Shown here: one piece after another, positions 49,381 through 57,574 of the stretch
Position numbering within the stretch: the first letter of the stretch is position 1
Layout: the number at the start of each line of letters is the position of its first letter
NCBI GenBank assembly: GCA_039180415.1
Contig: JBCDDH010000007.1
Location: forward strand, 1 to 64,000
DNA from: CAZIXN01 sp039180415
Lineage (GTDB): Bacteria > Planctomycetota > Phycisphaerae > Phycisphaerales > Phycisphaeraceae
Direction of reading: 5' to 3'
Length of the DNA: 64,000 bases
Program-made: the position numbers and the translations under genes
Notes under the pieces: model-generated
The model's database searches: none
The model's input: the letters and a program-made list of their open reading frames with translations, nothing else
What the model was told of the DNA's origin: nothing

Positions 49381-50454
49381 ATGGCCGAGACCAACGGACA
49401 GGAAAAGACCGAATCGGCGACGCCGCGCAAGCGGCAGAAGGCCCGGCAGGACGGCCAGATCGCCAAGAGCCAGGACCTGTCGGCGGCGGCGTCGCTCGCG
49501 GCGGCGATGATCCTGCTGTATCTGTTCGGCCGGCACATCTTCACGGTGCTGCTCGCTTCGACGCGGAGCCTGCTGGGCAACGACCTGACGGGCAACCCGA
49601 CCCGGATGGACGACCTGAGCGCGATCACGGGCTACGCCGGATCGATCGCGGTCAACGCGTTGGGGCCGCTGCTGGTGGGGCTGGCGCTGGTCGCGATCCT
49701 CGCGGGCCTAGGCCAGGTGGGCTTCCTGCTGACCGGCAAGCCGATCGTTCCGAAATTCAGCAAGCTCAACCCGCTGCAGGGGGCGAAGCAGCTGGTGAAC
49801 CTGCGGGCGGGCATCCGGTTTCTGCAGAGCATCGGCAAGCTGACGGTCGTGATCGCCGTGGGCTACGTGTTCATCATGTGGCAGCTGCCGGTTTTGGTCA
49901 CGATGCCCGCGCTCGAGCCGGCCCAGGTCATGGGGCTTGCGGCGTGGCTGGTGTTCAAGTTGGCGGTGGTGCTGAGCGTGCTGCTGATCTTCCTGGCCGT
50001 AGCCGACTACCTGTACCAGCGCTGGCAGCAGGAGCAGGACCTCAAGATGACCAAGGAAGAGGTCAAGCGGGAGATGAAGGACATGGACGGCGACCCGATG
50101 GTCAAGCAGCGCCGGGCGCGGGTCGCGCGGCAGCTGGCCATGCAGCGCGTCGCGGCGGCGGTGCCCCAGGCGGACGTGATCGTCACCAACCCCACGCACT
50201 ACGCGATCGCGCTGCAGTACGACGGCGGCACGATGCGGGCCCCCAAGGTCGTGGCCAAGGGCGCCGACTTCATGGCGATGCGTATCCGGCAGCTCGCCGC
50301 GGTGCACGGCGTGCCGCTGATCGAGCGCAAGCCGCTGGCCCGGGCGCTCTACGCCAGCGTCGAGGTGGGCCAGGAAGTGCCGGCCGAGCACTACGCGGCC
50401 GTGGCGGAAATCCTGGCGTACGTCTACCGGCTGGGCGGAAAGAAGGCGGGCTGA
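49381..50454 (+). CDS. flhB: flagellar export switch protein FlhB
   Basis: 357 residues. A basic start with EKTESATPRKRQKARQDGQIAKSQDL (family signature) is followed by four membrane helices (about 35-55, 90-110, 145-165, 180-205). The cytoplasmic domain has the autocleavage motif N270-P-T-H273. After self-cleavage, FlhB with FliK switches export from rod/hook to filament proteins. Eleven bases before flhA. Confidence 0.97.
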   Translation: MAETNGQEKTESATPRKRQKARQDGQIAKSQDLSAAASLAAAMILLYLFGRHIFTVLLASTRSLLGNDLTGNPTRMDDLSAITGYAGSIAVNALGPLLVGLALVAILAGLGQVGFLLTGKPIVPKFSKLNPLQGAKQLVNLRAGIRFLQSIGKLTVVIAVGYVFIMWQLPVLVTMPALEPAQVMGLAAWLVFKLAVVLSVLLIFLAVADYLYQRWQQEQDLKMTKEEVKREMKDMDGDPMVKQRRARVARQLAMQRVAAAVPQADVIVTNPTHYAIALQYDGGTMRAPKVVAKGADFMAMRIRQLAAVHGVPLIERKPLARALYASVEVGQEVPAEHYAAVAEILAYVYRLGGKKAG

Positions 50455-50465
50455 TCTAGCGAACG

Positions 50466-52787
50466 ATGGCGACCACGATCCCAGCATCCTCTTCCGGCGG
50501 CGTGGCCGCGTTTTGGGCGGTCTTCGAGCGCTACAAGCCGCTGCTCGTGCCCATCGCGGTGATCGGGATGATCGCGGTGATCGTGGTGCCGCTACCGATC
50601 TTCCTGATGGACGCGTTGATCGCGGCGAACATCGGCATCGCGGCGCTGATCCTTATGACGGTGATCTTCGTCAAGAGCCCGCTGGAGTTTTCGGTGTTCC
50701 CGTCGGTGCTGCTGGGCACGACGCTGCTGCGGCTGGTGTTGAACATCGCGACGACCCGGATGATCCTCAGCGCCGACGCGGGCAGCGGCGGAGCGGCGGC
50801 GGGCAAGGTGATCGAGGCGTTCGCGGAATTCGTCGCGGGCTCGTCGGTGGTGGTGGGCGTGATCCTGTTTTTGATTCTGATCATCGTGCAATTCGTGGTG
50901 ATCACGAAGGGGGCGACGCGGATCTCGGAAGTCGCCGCGCGGTTCACCTTGGACGGCATGCCCGGCAAACAGATGGCCATCGACGCCGATCTGAACGCCG
51001 GGCTGATCGACGAGCAGGGCGCCAAGGCCCGCCGGGAGCAGATCTCGCAAGAGGCGGATTTCTACGGGGCGATGGACGGTGCGGCCAAGTTCGTGCGGGG
51101 CGACGCGATCGCCGGCATCATCATCACGCTGGTGAACATCTTGGGCGGATTCGCGGTCGGCGTGGCGTTGAGCGGGATGCCGGTGGGTGAGGCCGTGGAA
51201 GTGTTCACCCGGCTGACGATCGGCGACGGTTTGGTGTCGCAGCTGCCGGCCCTGGTGATCTCGATCGCGGCGGCGCTCATCGTCACGCGTTCGGGCAGCC
51301 GGGCCGACCTGGGCGAAGAACTCACCGGGCAGCTCGCGACGCGCAGCTCGGCGCTGTGGATCACGGCGGGCTTTCTCGCGGCGATGTCGCTGACCGGCCT
51401 GCCGGCCACGCCCATGCTGACGCTCGCCGCGATCATCGGCACCGTCGCGTTTTTTGCCGGCCGCAACGAGAAAGAGGCCCAGGCGGCGGCAACGACCAAG
51501 CAGGCCGAAGAAGCGAAGGCCGCGCCGCCGGACCAGATGCCCATCGAACAGGCGTTGCACGTCGATACGCTCGAGCTCGAGGTCGGTTACCAGCTCGTCG
51601 AACTCGTCGACACGACGCGCGGCGGCGACCTGCTCGAACGCATCACCATGACCCGCCGCACGCTCGCCGCCGAGCAGGGCCTGGTCATGCCCCCGGTGCG
51701 CATCCGCGACAACATGCAGCTCGGCCCCAACGAATACTGCGTGAAGATCCGCGGCAACGCGGTGGCGACCGGCCAGGTCTACCCCGGCAAGTACCTTGCG
51801 ATGGACGGCGGGCTGGGCGATCCGGACGCCGAGCCGCTGCCGGGCATCCGCACCAAAGAGCCGGCCTTCGGTCTGGACGCCGTATGGATCGATGCGGGCT
51901 TGCGGGACCTGGCCGAGCAGCAGAACTGCACCGCGGTCGACGCGACCAGCGTGCTCTCGACGCACCTCACCGAGGTCGTGAAGAACCACGCCGCCGAGAT
52001 GCTCGATTACGAAGAGACCACCAACCTCGTGACGCAGCTGCGCGAAAAGGCGCCGAAGCTCTGCGAAGCCGTGCTCGGACCCGCGGGCACGCAGACCGAG
52101 CCGCCGCTCATCAAGACCAATGAGTTGCAAGCCGTCTTGCAGAACCTGCTACGGGAGCGGGTGCCGATCCGCGACCTGGCGAGCATCGTCGAGACGCTCG
52201 GGCAGTGGGCCACGCGGACCAAGGACCTCGACGTGCTGACCGAGTACGTGCGCAACGAGCTGCGGCGGACGATCTGCACGCAGTACGCCGTCGTGGAAGC
52301 GGGCACCGACGAGTCGGGCCTACAACTCGGCCCGAACGTGACCAAGCTGTACTGCGTGTCGTTGGACCCGGCCCTCGAAGACCTGATCAACGGTTACATC
52401 GAACGCGGCGAGCAGGGGACGAGCCTGACCCTGCCGCCGGCCGTCGCCAACCGGGTGACCGCGGCGCTTTTGCAGGAGTGCCAGACGCTGATGAACGCCG
52501 GGCGTCACCCGGTGGTGCTCGCGTCGCCGCAGGTCCGGGCGCAGGTCCGCGGCTTGATCGAGCCGCACCTGCCGACGTGTGCGGTGCTCGGCTACAACGA
52601 AGTCAGCAAGGGCGTCGAAGTCGAATCGCTGGGTCTGGTACAGTTGGAAAATCAAGCGTCGGCGGGGGTCGCCGGCGGTCAGGACGACGATCTGAACGCA
52701 GTTTCGCAGGACGCGGATTCCATGGGCGGCGGTAATGTCAACGAGACGGTCGGGGTCGGCGGTGCCGGGATCGGGGGCACGCGTTGA
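50466..52787 (+). CDS. flhA: flagellar export channel protein FlhA
   Basis: 773 residues. The N-terminal half holds about eight membrane helices (to about residue 330), with the FHIPEP-family region SVFPSVLLGTTLLRLVLNIATTRMIL and RFTLDGMPGKQMAIDADLNAGLI. The C-terminal cytoplasmic domain (about 360-740) binds chaperone-substrate complexes: LELEVGYQLVELVD, IRDNMQLGPNEYCVKIRG, LQNLLRERVPIRDLASIVETL. The last 40 residues are an acidic/Gly-rich tail. FlhA forms the nonameric export ring. Its stop overlaps the TTG start of flhF by 4 bases. Confidence 0.97.
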   Translation: MATTIPASSSGGVAAFWAVFERYKPLLVPIAVIGMIAVIVVPLPIFLMDALIAANIGIAALILMTVIFVKSPLEFSVFPSVLLGTTLLRLVLNIATTRMILSADAGSGGAAAGKVIEAFAEFVAGSSVVVGVILFLILIIVQFVVITKGATRISEVAARFTLDGMPGKQMAIDADLNAGLIDEQGAKARREQISQEADFYGAMDGAAKFVRGDAIAGIIITLVNILGGFAVGVALSGMPVGEAVEVFTRLTIGDGLVSQLPALVISIAAALIVTRSGSRADLGEELTGQLATRSSALWITAGFLAAMSLTGLPATPMLTLAAIIGTVAFFAGRNEKEAQAAATTKQAEEAKAAPPDQMPIEQALHVDTLELEVGYQLVELVDTTRGGDLLERITMTRRTLAAEQGLVMPPVRIRDNMQLGPNEYCVKIRGNAVATGQVYPGKYLAMDGGLGDPDAEPLPGIRTKEPAFGLDAVWIDAGLRDLAEQQNCTAVDATSVLSTHLTEVVKNHAAEMLDYEETTNLVTQLREKAPKLCEAVLGPAGTQTEPPLIKTNELQAVLQNLLRERVPIRDLASIVETLGQWATRTKDLDVLTEYVRNELRRTICTQYAVVEAGTDESGLQLGPNVTKLYCVSLDPALEDLINGYIERGEQGTSLTLPPAVANRVTAALLQECQTLMNAGRHPVVLASPQVRAQVRGLIEPHLPTCAVLGYNEVSKGVEVESLGLVQLENQASAGVAGGQDDDLNAVSQDADSMGGGNVNETVGVGGAGIGGTR

Positions 52788-54163
52788 GCCTCAAGACGTT
52801 TAGCGCCAAGTCGATGCCCGAGGCGCTCGCGCTGGTCCGGCGGGACATGGGGGCGGACGCGGTCATCCTGCACACCCGCAGCTACAAGCGCGGCGGCGTC
52901 CTGGGGATCGGGGCGAAAACCGTGATCGAGATCACCGCGATGTCTGGCCGGGAGTTGGCCAAACGTCGCCAGCCCGCTCGCAAGGCATCTCGCCCGCAAA
53001 ACCATGGAAAAAACAGACGAAACGCGAATCTCGGCGTCGCCCCCGAGCCGTTGGCCGGCGATCTGATCCGTCGCACCTACGCCGCCGCCCAGGCCGAGAT
53101 GCGCGGCAGCGCCGCGGCGTTTCCCAGCGCGAAGCACCCCGTCACCCAGCGGCCGCCCGCGGCTGCGCCCGCCATTGCGGTCACGCCCCCTAACGGTTCG
53201 GCGATCGACACCTCCGAGCGGTTCTCTCAGGAACTCGCCGCCGTTCGTGAGCTCGTGCAACGCGTCGCTCAGCGCCAGGAAGCCGAAGCCAGCCAGCGGC
53301 GGTCGATGCCCCCGGCAGGAACCGCGGCAAGCCCGGATCTCCCGGATCCATTGGTCGAGTTCTACACCCGGCTGATCCAGCAAGAAATCGCCGATGAGCT
53401 AGCCCAGCGCATCGTCCGTGAAGTCCACGACGCGGGCGACGCTTCATGTGCCGCCGACGCCAACGAGGGCATCCGTCGCCGGCTAGCTTCGCTGATCCCG
53501 CAAGCCGACGATCTCGCCCCGAACGATGACAGTCCTTCCGACGCCGGCCGGCCGCGCACCATTGCGCTCGTCGGCCCCACCGGCGTGGGCAAGACGACCA
53601 CCGTGGCCAAGCTCGCCGCGACTTTCAAGCTCAAGCAGGGCAAAAGCGTCGGCGTCGTCACCCTCGACACCTACCGCATTGCCGCCGTCGATCAGCTCAA
53701 GACGTATTGCTCGATCATCGGCTGCCCGCTCGAAGTCGCGCGCCGGCCCGACGAGCTGTCCGCGTGTCTACAAAAACTTGGCGAATCCGACATCGTCATC
53801 GTCGACACGGCCGGCCGCAGCCAACGCGACGACGCGAAGCTCGACGAACTCGCCGATTTCCTCGCCGTCGCGCAACCGGACGAGACCCATCTAGTGCTCG
53901 CCGCCACCGCGTCGCAACGCGTGATGCTGCAGATCGCCGAACGTTTCGAACGCGTCCGCCCCGACCGAGTGATTTTCACCAAGCTCGACGAGGCGGTGAC
54001 CTGCGGCACGTTGTTTAATGTGGCGTCCGCCATTGCCAAGCGGGTCAGCTACGTGACGACCGGCCAAGAGGTGCCGCATCAGATCGAGCCCGGCGATGCG
54101 ATGGCGCTGGCTGCCCGCGTGCTCGGAGATTCGCCGCCGGCGGAATCGGCCCGCGTGGTTTGA
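52784..54163 (+). CDS. flhF: flagellar SRP-like GTPase FlhF
   Basis: 459 residues, TTG start overlapping flhA. The N-terminal B-like region starts LKTFSAKSMPEALALVRRDMGADAVILHTR, the FlhF hallmark, then a basic variable stretch. The NG GTPase core (about 175-450) has G1 GPTGVGKTTTVAKLAA, G2 DTYRIAAVDQLKTY, G3 DTAGRSQRDD and G4 TKLDEA. FlhF fixes the site and number of flagella, with FlhG as its GTPase activator. Located directly before flhG. Confidence 0.96.
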   Translation: MSLKTFSAKSMPEALALVRRDMGADAVILHTRSYKRGGVLGIGAKTVIEITAMSGRELAKRRQPARKASRPQNHGKNRRNANLGVAPEPLAGDLIRRTYAAAQAEMRGSAAAFPSAKHPVTQRPPAAAPAIAVTPPNGSAIDTSERFSQELAAVRELVQRVAQRQEAEASQRRSMPPAGTAASPDLPDPLVEFYTRLIQQEIADELAQRIVREVHDAGDASCAADANEGIRRRLASLIPQADDLAPNDDSPSDAGRPRTIALVGPTGVGKTTTVAKLAATFKLKQGKSVGVVTLDTYRIAAVDQLKTYCSIIGCPLEVARRPDELSACLQKLGESDIVIVDTAGRSQRDDAKLDELADFLAVAQPDETHLVLAATASQRVMLQIAERFERVRPDRVIFTKLDEAVTCGTLFNVASAIAKRVSYVTTGQEVPHQIEPGDAMALAARVLGDSPPAESARVV

Positions 54164-54239
54164 GTGGTTTCGTGTATGAATAAAGCGTCGCGGCGAAGCC
54201 GACGGCGGAGAACGGATCGTAGTTTGGGGGTTGTTTGCC

Positions 54240-55196
54240 ATGTTTGACCAAGCCAACGCATTGCGAGAGATGGTCGGCCAGACCGAGCCGCCCGAGTCTT
54301 CCACGCTCAACCTGACCTATCGACCCGCCCGCCGGGATATCGATGCCGCTGATCCTCCGCCCGGGCGGCGGTTGGCCCGGAGCATCGCGGTCACCTCCGG
54401 AAAAGGGGGCGTCGGTAAAACCACGACCAGCGTGAACCTGGCCGTACAGCTGGCGCGGATGGGGCGGCGTGTCGTGCTGCTCGACGCCGATCTGGGCACC
54501 GCCAACGTCGACGTGATGTGCAACCTCACTCCGACGGGCACGATCGCCGATGTCGCGGCCGGACGGCTGACGTTTAGCGATATCGCGCTCCCCGCACCGG
54601 GCGGGTTTCGGGTGGTCCCGGGCTGCTCGGGGCTGGCCAACCTCGCGGCGTTGGGGCGTTCACAACTCGACCGCCTCGCCGCGCAGATGTCCCGGCTCGA
54701 AAGCGAAGCGGACGTGATGCTTATCGATACGGGCGCAGGTGTCGGCCCGGCGGTCCACGCCTTTTGCGCCGCGGCCGAACGCATGCTCGTGGTCACGACG
54801 CCCGAACCCACGGCGATCACCGACGCTTACGCGCTCATCAAGACGATCCATCAGCCCGACACGCGCTCCACTTCGGCCGCGATGGCCATCCCCGAGACAC
54901 ATCTGCTCGTCAATCAGGCCCGAGACGCCGCCGAAGCGGATCAGGTGTACGAACGCGTTGCCAACGTGTGCCGACACTTTTTATCGATGACGCCTCGCAG
55001 CGCCGGTCACATTGTGTTGGACCCCAAGGTGCAGCGCGCGGTACGTCGCCGCAAGCCGTTCACGCTCGACGCGCCCAACGCGTTGGCGGCGAAAGGACTT
55101 CATCAATTAGCGCATCGTTTAGACCGTGAAGCAACCGATGCGAACAGCGATCAGGAAGGCCTGCTTGCACGGATGTCGCGCTGGCTGCGCCGATGA
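54240..55196 (+). CDS. flhG: flagellar number regulator FlhG (MinD-like ATPase)
   Basis: 318 residues from the ATG at 54240; a TTG three codons earlier is open. The N-terminal 20 residues carry the FlhF-activating helix type (FDQANALREMVGQ). The MinD/ParA fold has a deviant Walker A TSGKGGVGKTT (Lys55 and Lys60), DADLGTANVDVMCNL, and VTTPEPTAITDAYALIK. The C-terminus ends in a basic amphipathic helix (ARMSRWLRR) that could bind membrane. It restrains flagellar number by acting on FlhF. It lies 76 bases after flhF. Confidence 0.93.
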   Translation: MFDQANALREMVGQTEPPESSTLNLTYRPARRDIDAADPPPGRRLARSIAVTSGKGGVGKTTTSVNLAVQLARMGRRVVLLDADLGTANVDVMCNLTPTGTIADVAAGRLTFSDIALPAPGGFRVVPGCSGLANLAALGRSQLDRLAAQMSRLESEADVMLIDTGAGVGPAVHAFCAAAERMLVVTTPEPTAITDAYALIKTIHQPDTRSTSAAMAIPETHLLVNQARDAAEADQVYERVANVCRHFLSMTPRSAGHIVLDPKVQRAVRRRKPFTLDAPNALAAKGLHQLAHRLDREATDANSDQEGLLARMSRWLRR

Positions 55197-55434
55197 CGCG
55201 CGTTCGTTCGGAGGTCGTTGGGTATATGCGGCGGCGGTGTTGTTGAAAAACTGATGAGTCGATTCACATTTCTACAAATTTTCTTCGAAAAAACGTTTAG
55301 TTGATTCAAAACATCCGTGTTTTCCTTAAGCTATGTCGTACGCCTCGGGGGACGCGGAGGCAGGATGCCGAAGTTCGAGGCGTAGAGAGGGCCGCTTCAT
55401 TCTCGTGTAGTCCATTTTGGGCTCATGTGTCCGA
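55197..55434. other. AT-rich intergenic region with hairpin before the small membrane protein gene
   Basis: 238 bases. An AT-rich block (about 55240-55332) unlike the surrounding GC content may hold a promoter (TTGATT near 55302), but I cannot assign a clean -10 element. Downstream is a long-range 9-bp stem, TACGCCTCG (about 55340-55348) with CGAGGCGTA (about 55377-55385), enclosing a smaller GGC/GCC hairpin. It could be a structured leader RNA. It matches no riboswitch that I can recognise. Confidence 0.5.
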
Positions 55435-55779
55435 ATGACGAAGCAGTCCACGCATCGCACGGGAGCGCTTCTCGAGGCGTGCTGCTGTACGGAGAACGGA
55501 TTCATTCCAGCTCGCGTGATCGCCAGTTCGTTTGCATTACTCGCCTTTGCCGCCGCGGTGGTGGTCGGAGGCTATGTCGGTAACGATATGACCACCGTTC
55601 TCTGGCGAGGAATCGGGGTCATGTTGGTGTGCTATTTGGTGGGGCGGATCCTTGGTGGATTGGCGCAGCACGCGATCGACGAACACACCGCCCGACACGA
55701 ATCCGAGCACCCGGTTCCCGAAACGATCGATGATCTCCCCGCGCGAAATCCTGATTCATCCAAGGCGGCCGTTGGCTAG
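55435..55779 (+). CDS. small two-helix membrane protein between flhG and fliA
   Basis: 114 residues from the ATG at 55435; a TTG six codons earlier is open. Two membrane helices (about 27-46 and 56-76) are preceded by a Cys-rich start (EACCCTE) and followed by a charged, His/Glu-rich cytoplasmic tail. Not recognised as a family. It occupies the interval between flhG and the sigma factor gene, where other bacteria often have che genes or nothing. A role in motility regulation is only suggested by position. The stop is 89 bases before fliA, with a GGTCGC/GCGACC hairpin (55812-55829) in between. Confidence 0.6.
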   Translation: MTKQSTHRTGALLEACCCTENGFIPARVIASSFALLAFAAAVVVGGYVGNDMTTVLWRGIGVMLVCYLVGRILGGLAQHAIDEHTARHESEHPVPETIDDLPARNPDSSKAAVG

Positions 55780-55868
55780 CCGTACTTTTTGACTTATGCC
55801 CCCCGCGGGCGGGTCGCAAGGACGCGACCATACGTACATCCCTTTTTACTCGGTCAAGGACGACATGA

Positions 55869-56699
55869 ATGGCAACCCTACGCCCCCTCCGTACGAGAAC
55901 TCAACGCGTCAAACCCACGCCTGAGCAGGAAGAGGCTACCCGAAAGCTCTGGGTCAAATACCGAAAGAAGCCGACCGAGGCGCTCCGCAATCAACTGATG
56001 GAGACCTATCTCCCGTTGGTCCGCTACAACGCCGAGCGGGTCCACACCAAGCTGCCCGACGAGGTCGACGTCGAAGACCTCGTATCCGCCGGCGTGTTCG
56101 GCATGATGGACGCGATCAGCTCGTTCGACCTCGAACGCGGCGTCAAATTTGAAACCTACTGCGCTCCGCGCATCCGGGGCGCGATCCTCGACCACTTGCG
56201 TTCGATGGACTGGGTGCCGCGCCTGGTCCGTTCGCGTACCAGCCAACTCGAGAAGGCCAAGCGGGCCATCGAGATGGAGACCGGCCGCAAAGCCACCGAC
56301 GACGAGCTGGCCACGCGGCTCGGCGTCGACGACGACGAATACGCCAAGATCCGTAAAGACGGCAGCGCGACTTCGGTCGTGTCGCTCTCACGCAAGTGGT
56401 TCGAGACCGACTCGAATAAAGACGTCCGTGAGATCGACGTGCTCGAAGACGCCCGTCAAGTCAACCCGCTCACCGCCGCTCAGAAGCGCGACCTCAAAGA
56501 CCTGATGACCAAGGGATTGAGCCGGGCCGAGCGGCTGATCGTGCTGCTGTACTACTTCGAAGAGATGACCATGAAAGAGATCGGCACCACGCTCGATCTC
56601 TCCGAGTCGCGGGTGAGCCAGATGCACTCGTCGATCCTCGCCCGCCTCAAGGCCCAGCTCTCGCACCGCGAACGCGAACTCGAAGAAGCCCTGGGCTGA
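55869..56699 (+). CDS. fliA: RNA polymerase sigma factor for flagellar genes (FliA/WhiG family)
   Basis: 276 residues. Sigma regions are visible: region 2 (about 40-110) with NQLMETYLPLVRYNAERV, DLVSAGVFGMMDAISSFD and FETYCAPRIRGAILDHLRSMDWVPR (the -10 and melting helices); region 3 (about 115-170); region 4 (about 215-270) with EEMTMKEIGTTLDLSESRVSQMHSSIL. This pattern is the sigma28 FliA/SigD/WhiG type, which directs late flagellar genes. No flgM anti-sigma gene is in the window. Last gene of flagellar cluster 2, closed by a strong terminator. Confidence 0.94.
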   Translation: MATLRPLRTRTQRVKPTPEQEEATRKLWVKYRKKPTEALRNQLMETYLPLVRYNAERVHTKLPDEVDVEDLVSAGVFGMMDAISSFDLERGVKFETYCAPRIRGAILDHLRSMDWVPRLVRSRTSQLEKAKRAIEMETGRKATDDELATRLGVDDDEYAKIRKDGSATSVVSLSRKWFETDSNKDVREIDVLEDARQVNPLTAAQKRDLKDLMTKGLSRAERLIVLLYYFEEMTMKEIGTTLDLSESRVSQMHSSILARLKAQLSHRERELEEALG

Positions 56700-56729
56700 T
56701 CCCGCGGCCAGATATCAGAGAGCCTTACA

Positions 56730-56755
56730 CCCACGGTTTCCGCCGTGGGTTTTCT
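56730..56755 (+). terminator. intrinsic terminator of flagellar cluster 2
   Basis: Stem CCCACGG (56730-56736) with CCGTGGG (56743-56749), 6-base loop, followed by TTTT. 30 bases after the fliA stop. Confidence 0.88.
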
Positions 56756-56874
56756 CTGGTTTGGATCGCCTCTCACGCCTTGCTACACTTTCCGATTCCC
56801 CGTCGCTCCGCCAGCCCGGACGTTCCGGCCGCGCGGGGCTGCCTAACCCACGACGGAATTTCGGAACCCCTGAC

Positions 56875-57117
56875 ATGAGTGCTTTCTCCAGCTTCGCCAC
56901 CACGCCGCCCGCCAAAGTCGTTTTTAAGTCGTCCACCGGTAAATCCTTCTGTGACTATAAGAACAGCGAAGAGCTCCGCCGCTACCTCACGCCCAACGGC
57001 AAGATCCAGTCTCGCAAGAAGACGGGGCTGACCGCGGGCGAACAGCGCCTGCTCGCCCAGGCCATCAAGCGTGCCCGCCACATGGGCCTGCTGCCCTTCA
57101 CCAGCGCGACGCTCTAA
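56875..57117 (+). CDS. rpsR: 30S ribosomal protein bS18
   Basis: 80 residues from the ATG at 56875; an upstream extension is open but has no bS18 character. The signature is clear: YKNSEELRRYLTPNGKIQSRK followed by GLTAGEQRLLAQAIKRARHMGLLPF, the RNA-binding basic helix region of bS18. The first 25 residues are a divergent tail with FKSSTGKSFCDYKN. It binds bS6 and 16S rRNA on the small-subunit platform. The usual neighbours rpsF, ssb and rplI are absent; it stands alone between two terminators. Confidence 0.93.
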   Translation: MSAFSSFATTPPAKVVFKSSTGKSFCDYKNSEELRRYLTPNGKIQSRKKTGLTAGEQRLLAQAIKRARHMGLLPFTSATL

Positions 57118-57144
57118 GTCCCACCCATCCAGAAACGCCCGTAA

Positions 57145-57172
57145 GCCCACGTTCTCCGAGCGTGGGCTTCTG
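57145..57172 (+). terminator. intrinsic terminator of rpsR
   Basis: Stem GCCCACG (57145-57151) with CGTGGGC (57161-57167), 9-base loop, followed by a pyrimidine-rich TTCTGCTTT. It lies just before the queF start at 57188. Confidence 0.75.
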
Positions 57173-57187
57173 CTTTGGAAACACAAG

Positions 57188-57565
57188 ATGCCCGACGCCT
57201 CCTTGCTCGAATGCTTCGATTCGCCGGCCCCGACGGCCGACGGCCAACGCCGCGACTTCGTGATCGAACACGTCAGCGAAGAGTTCACGTCCGTCTGCCC
57301 CAAGACCGGCCACCCCGACTTCGGGCACGTCACGCTGCGGTACGTGCCCGGTGAGCGTTGCGTCGAGCTCAAGAGCCTGAAGCTGTACTACCAGAGCTTC
57401 CGGAACGAGGGGATCTTCTACGAGGCTGTGACCAACCGGATCGCCGACGATCTGCGGGCCGCGGTCGCGCCGAAATGGATGGTGCTCCAGACCGACTGGA
57501 AGGGTCGCGGCGGCATCCGTTCGACGATCTCGGTGGAGATCGGGGAACGCCCGGCGAACGCGTGA
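57188..57565 (+). CDS. queF: NADPH-dependent 7-cyano-7-deazaguanine reductase (preQ1 synthase)
   Basis: 125 residues from the ATG at 57188. Reduces preQ0 to preQ1 in queuosine tRNA biosynthesis. Unimodular QueF with the catalytic Cys37 in FTSVCPKTGHPDFG and the conserved Asp44. The substrate-specificity segment is LKSLKLYYQSFRNEGIFYE, where the Glu binds the deazaguanine; the NADPH region is near the C-terminus. Other queuosine genes are not in the window. It is convergent with the RdgC-like gene, with 9 bases between the stops. Confidence 0.95.
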   Translation: MPDASLLECFDSPAPTADGQRRDFVIEHVSEEFTSVCPKTGHPDFGHVTLRYVPGERCVELKSLKLYYQSFRNEGIFYEAVTNRIADDLRAAVAPKWMVLQTDWKGRGGIRSTISVEIGERPANA

Positions 57566-57574
57566 CCTGGGAGA

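Noticed and set aside
55340..55400. Cyclic di-GMP (GEMM) riboswitch before the small membrane protein gene
   Set aside because: GGGGACGCGGAGGC is loosely similar, but the conserved GEMM core and tetraloop-receptor pair are not present; kept only as an unspecified hairpin.
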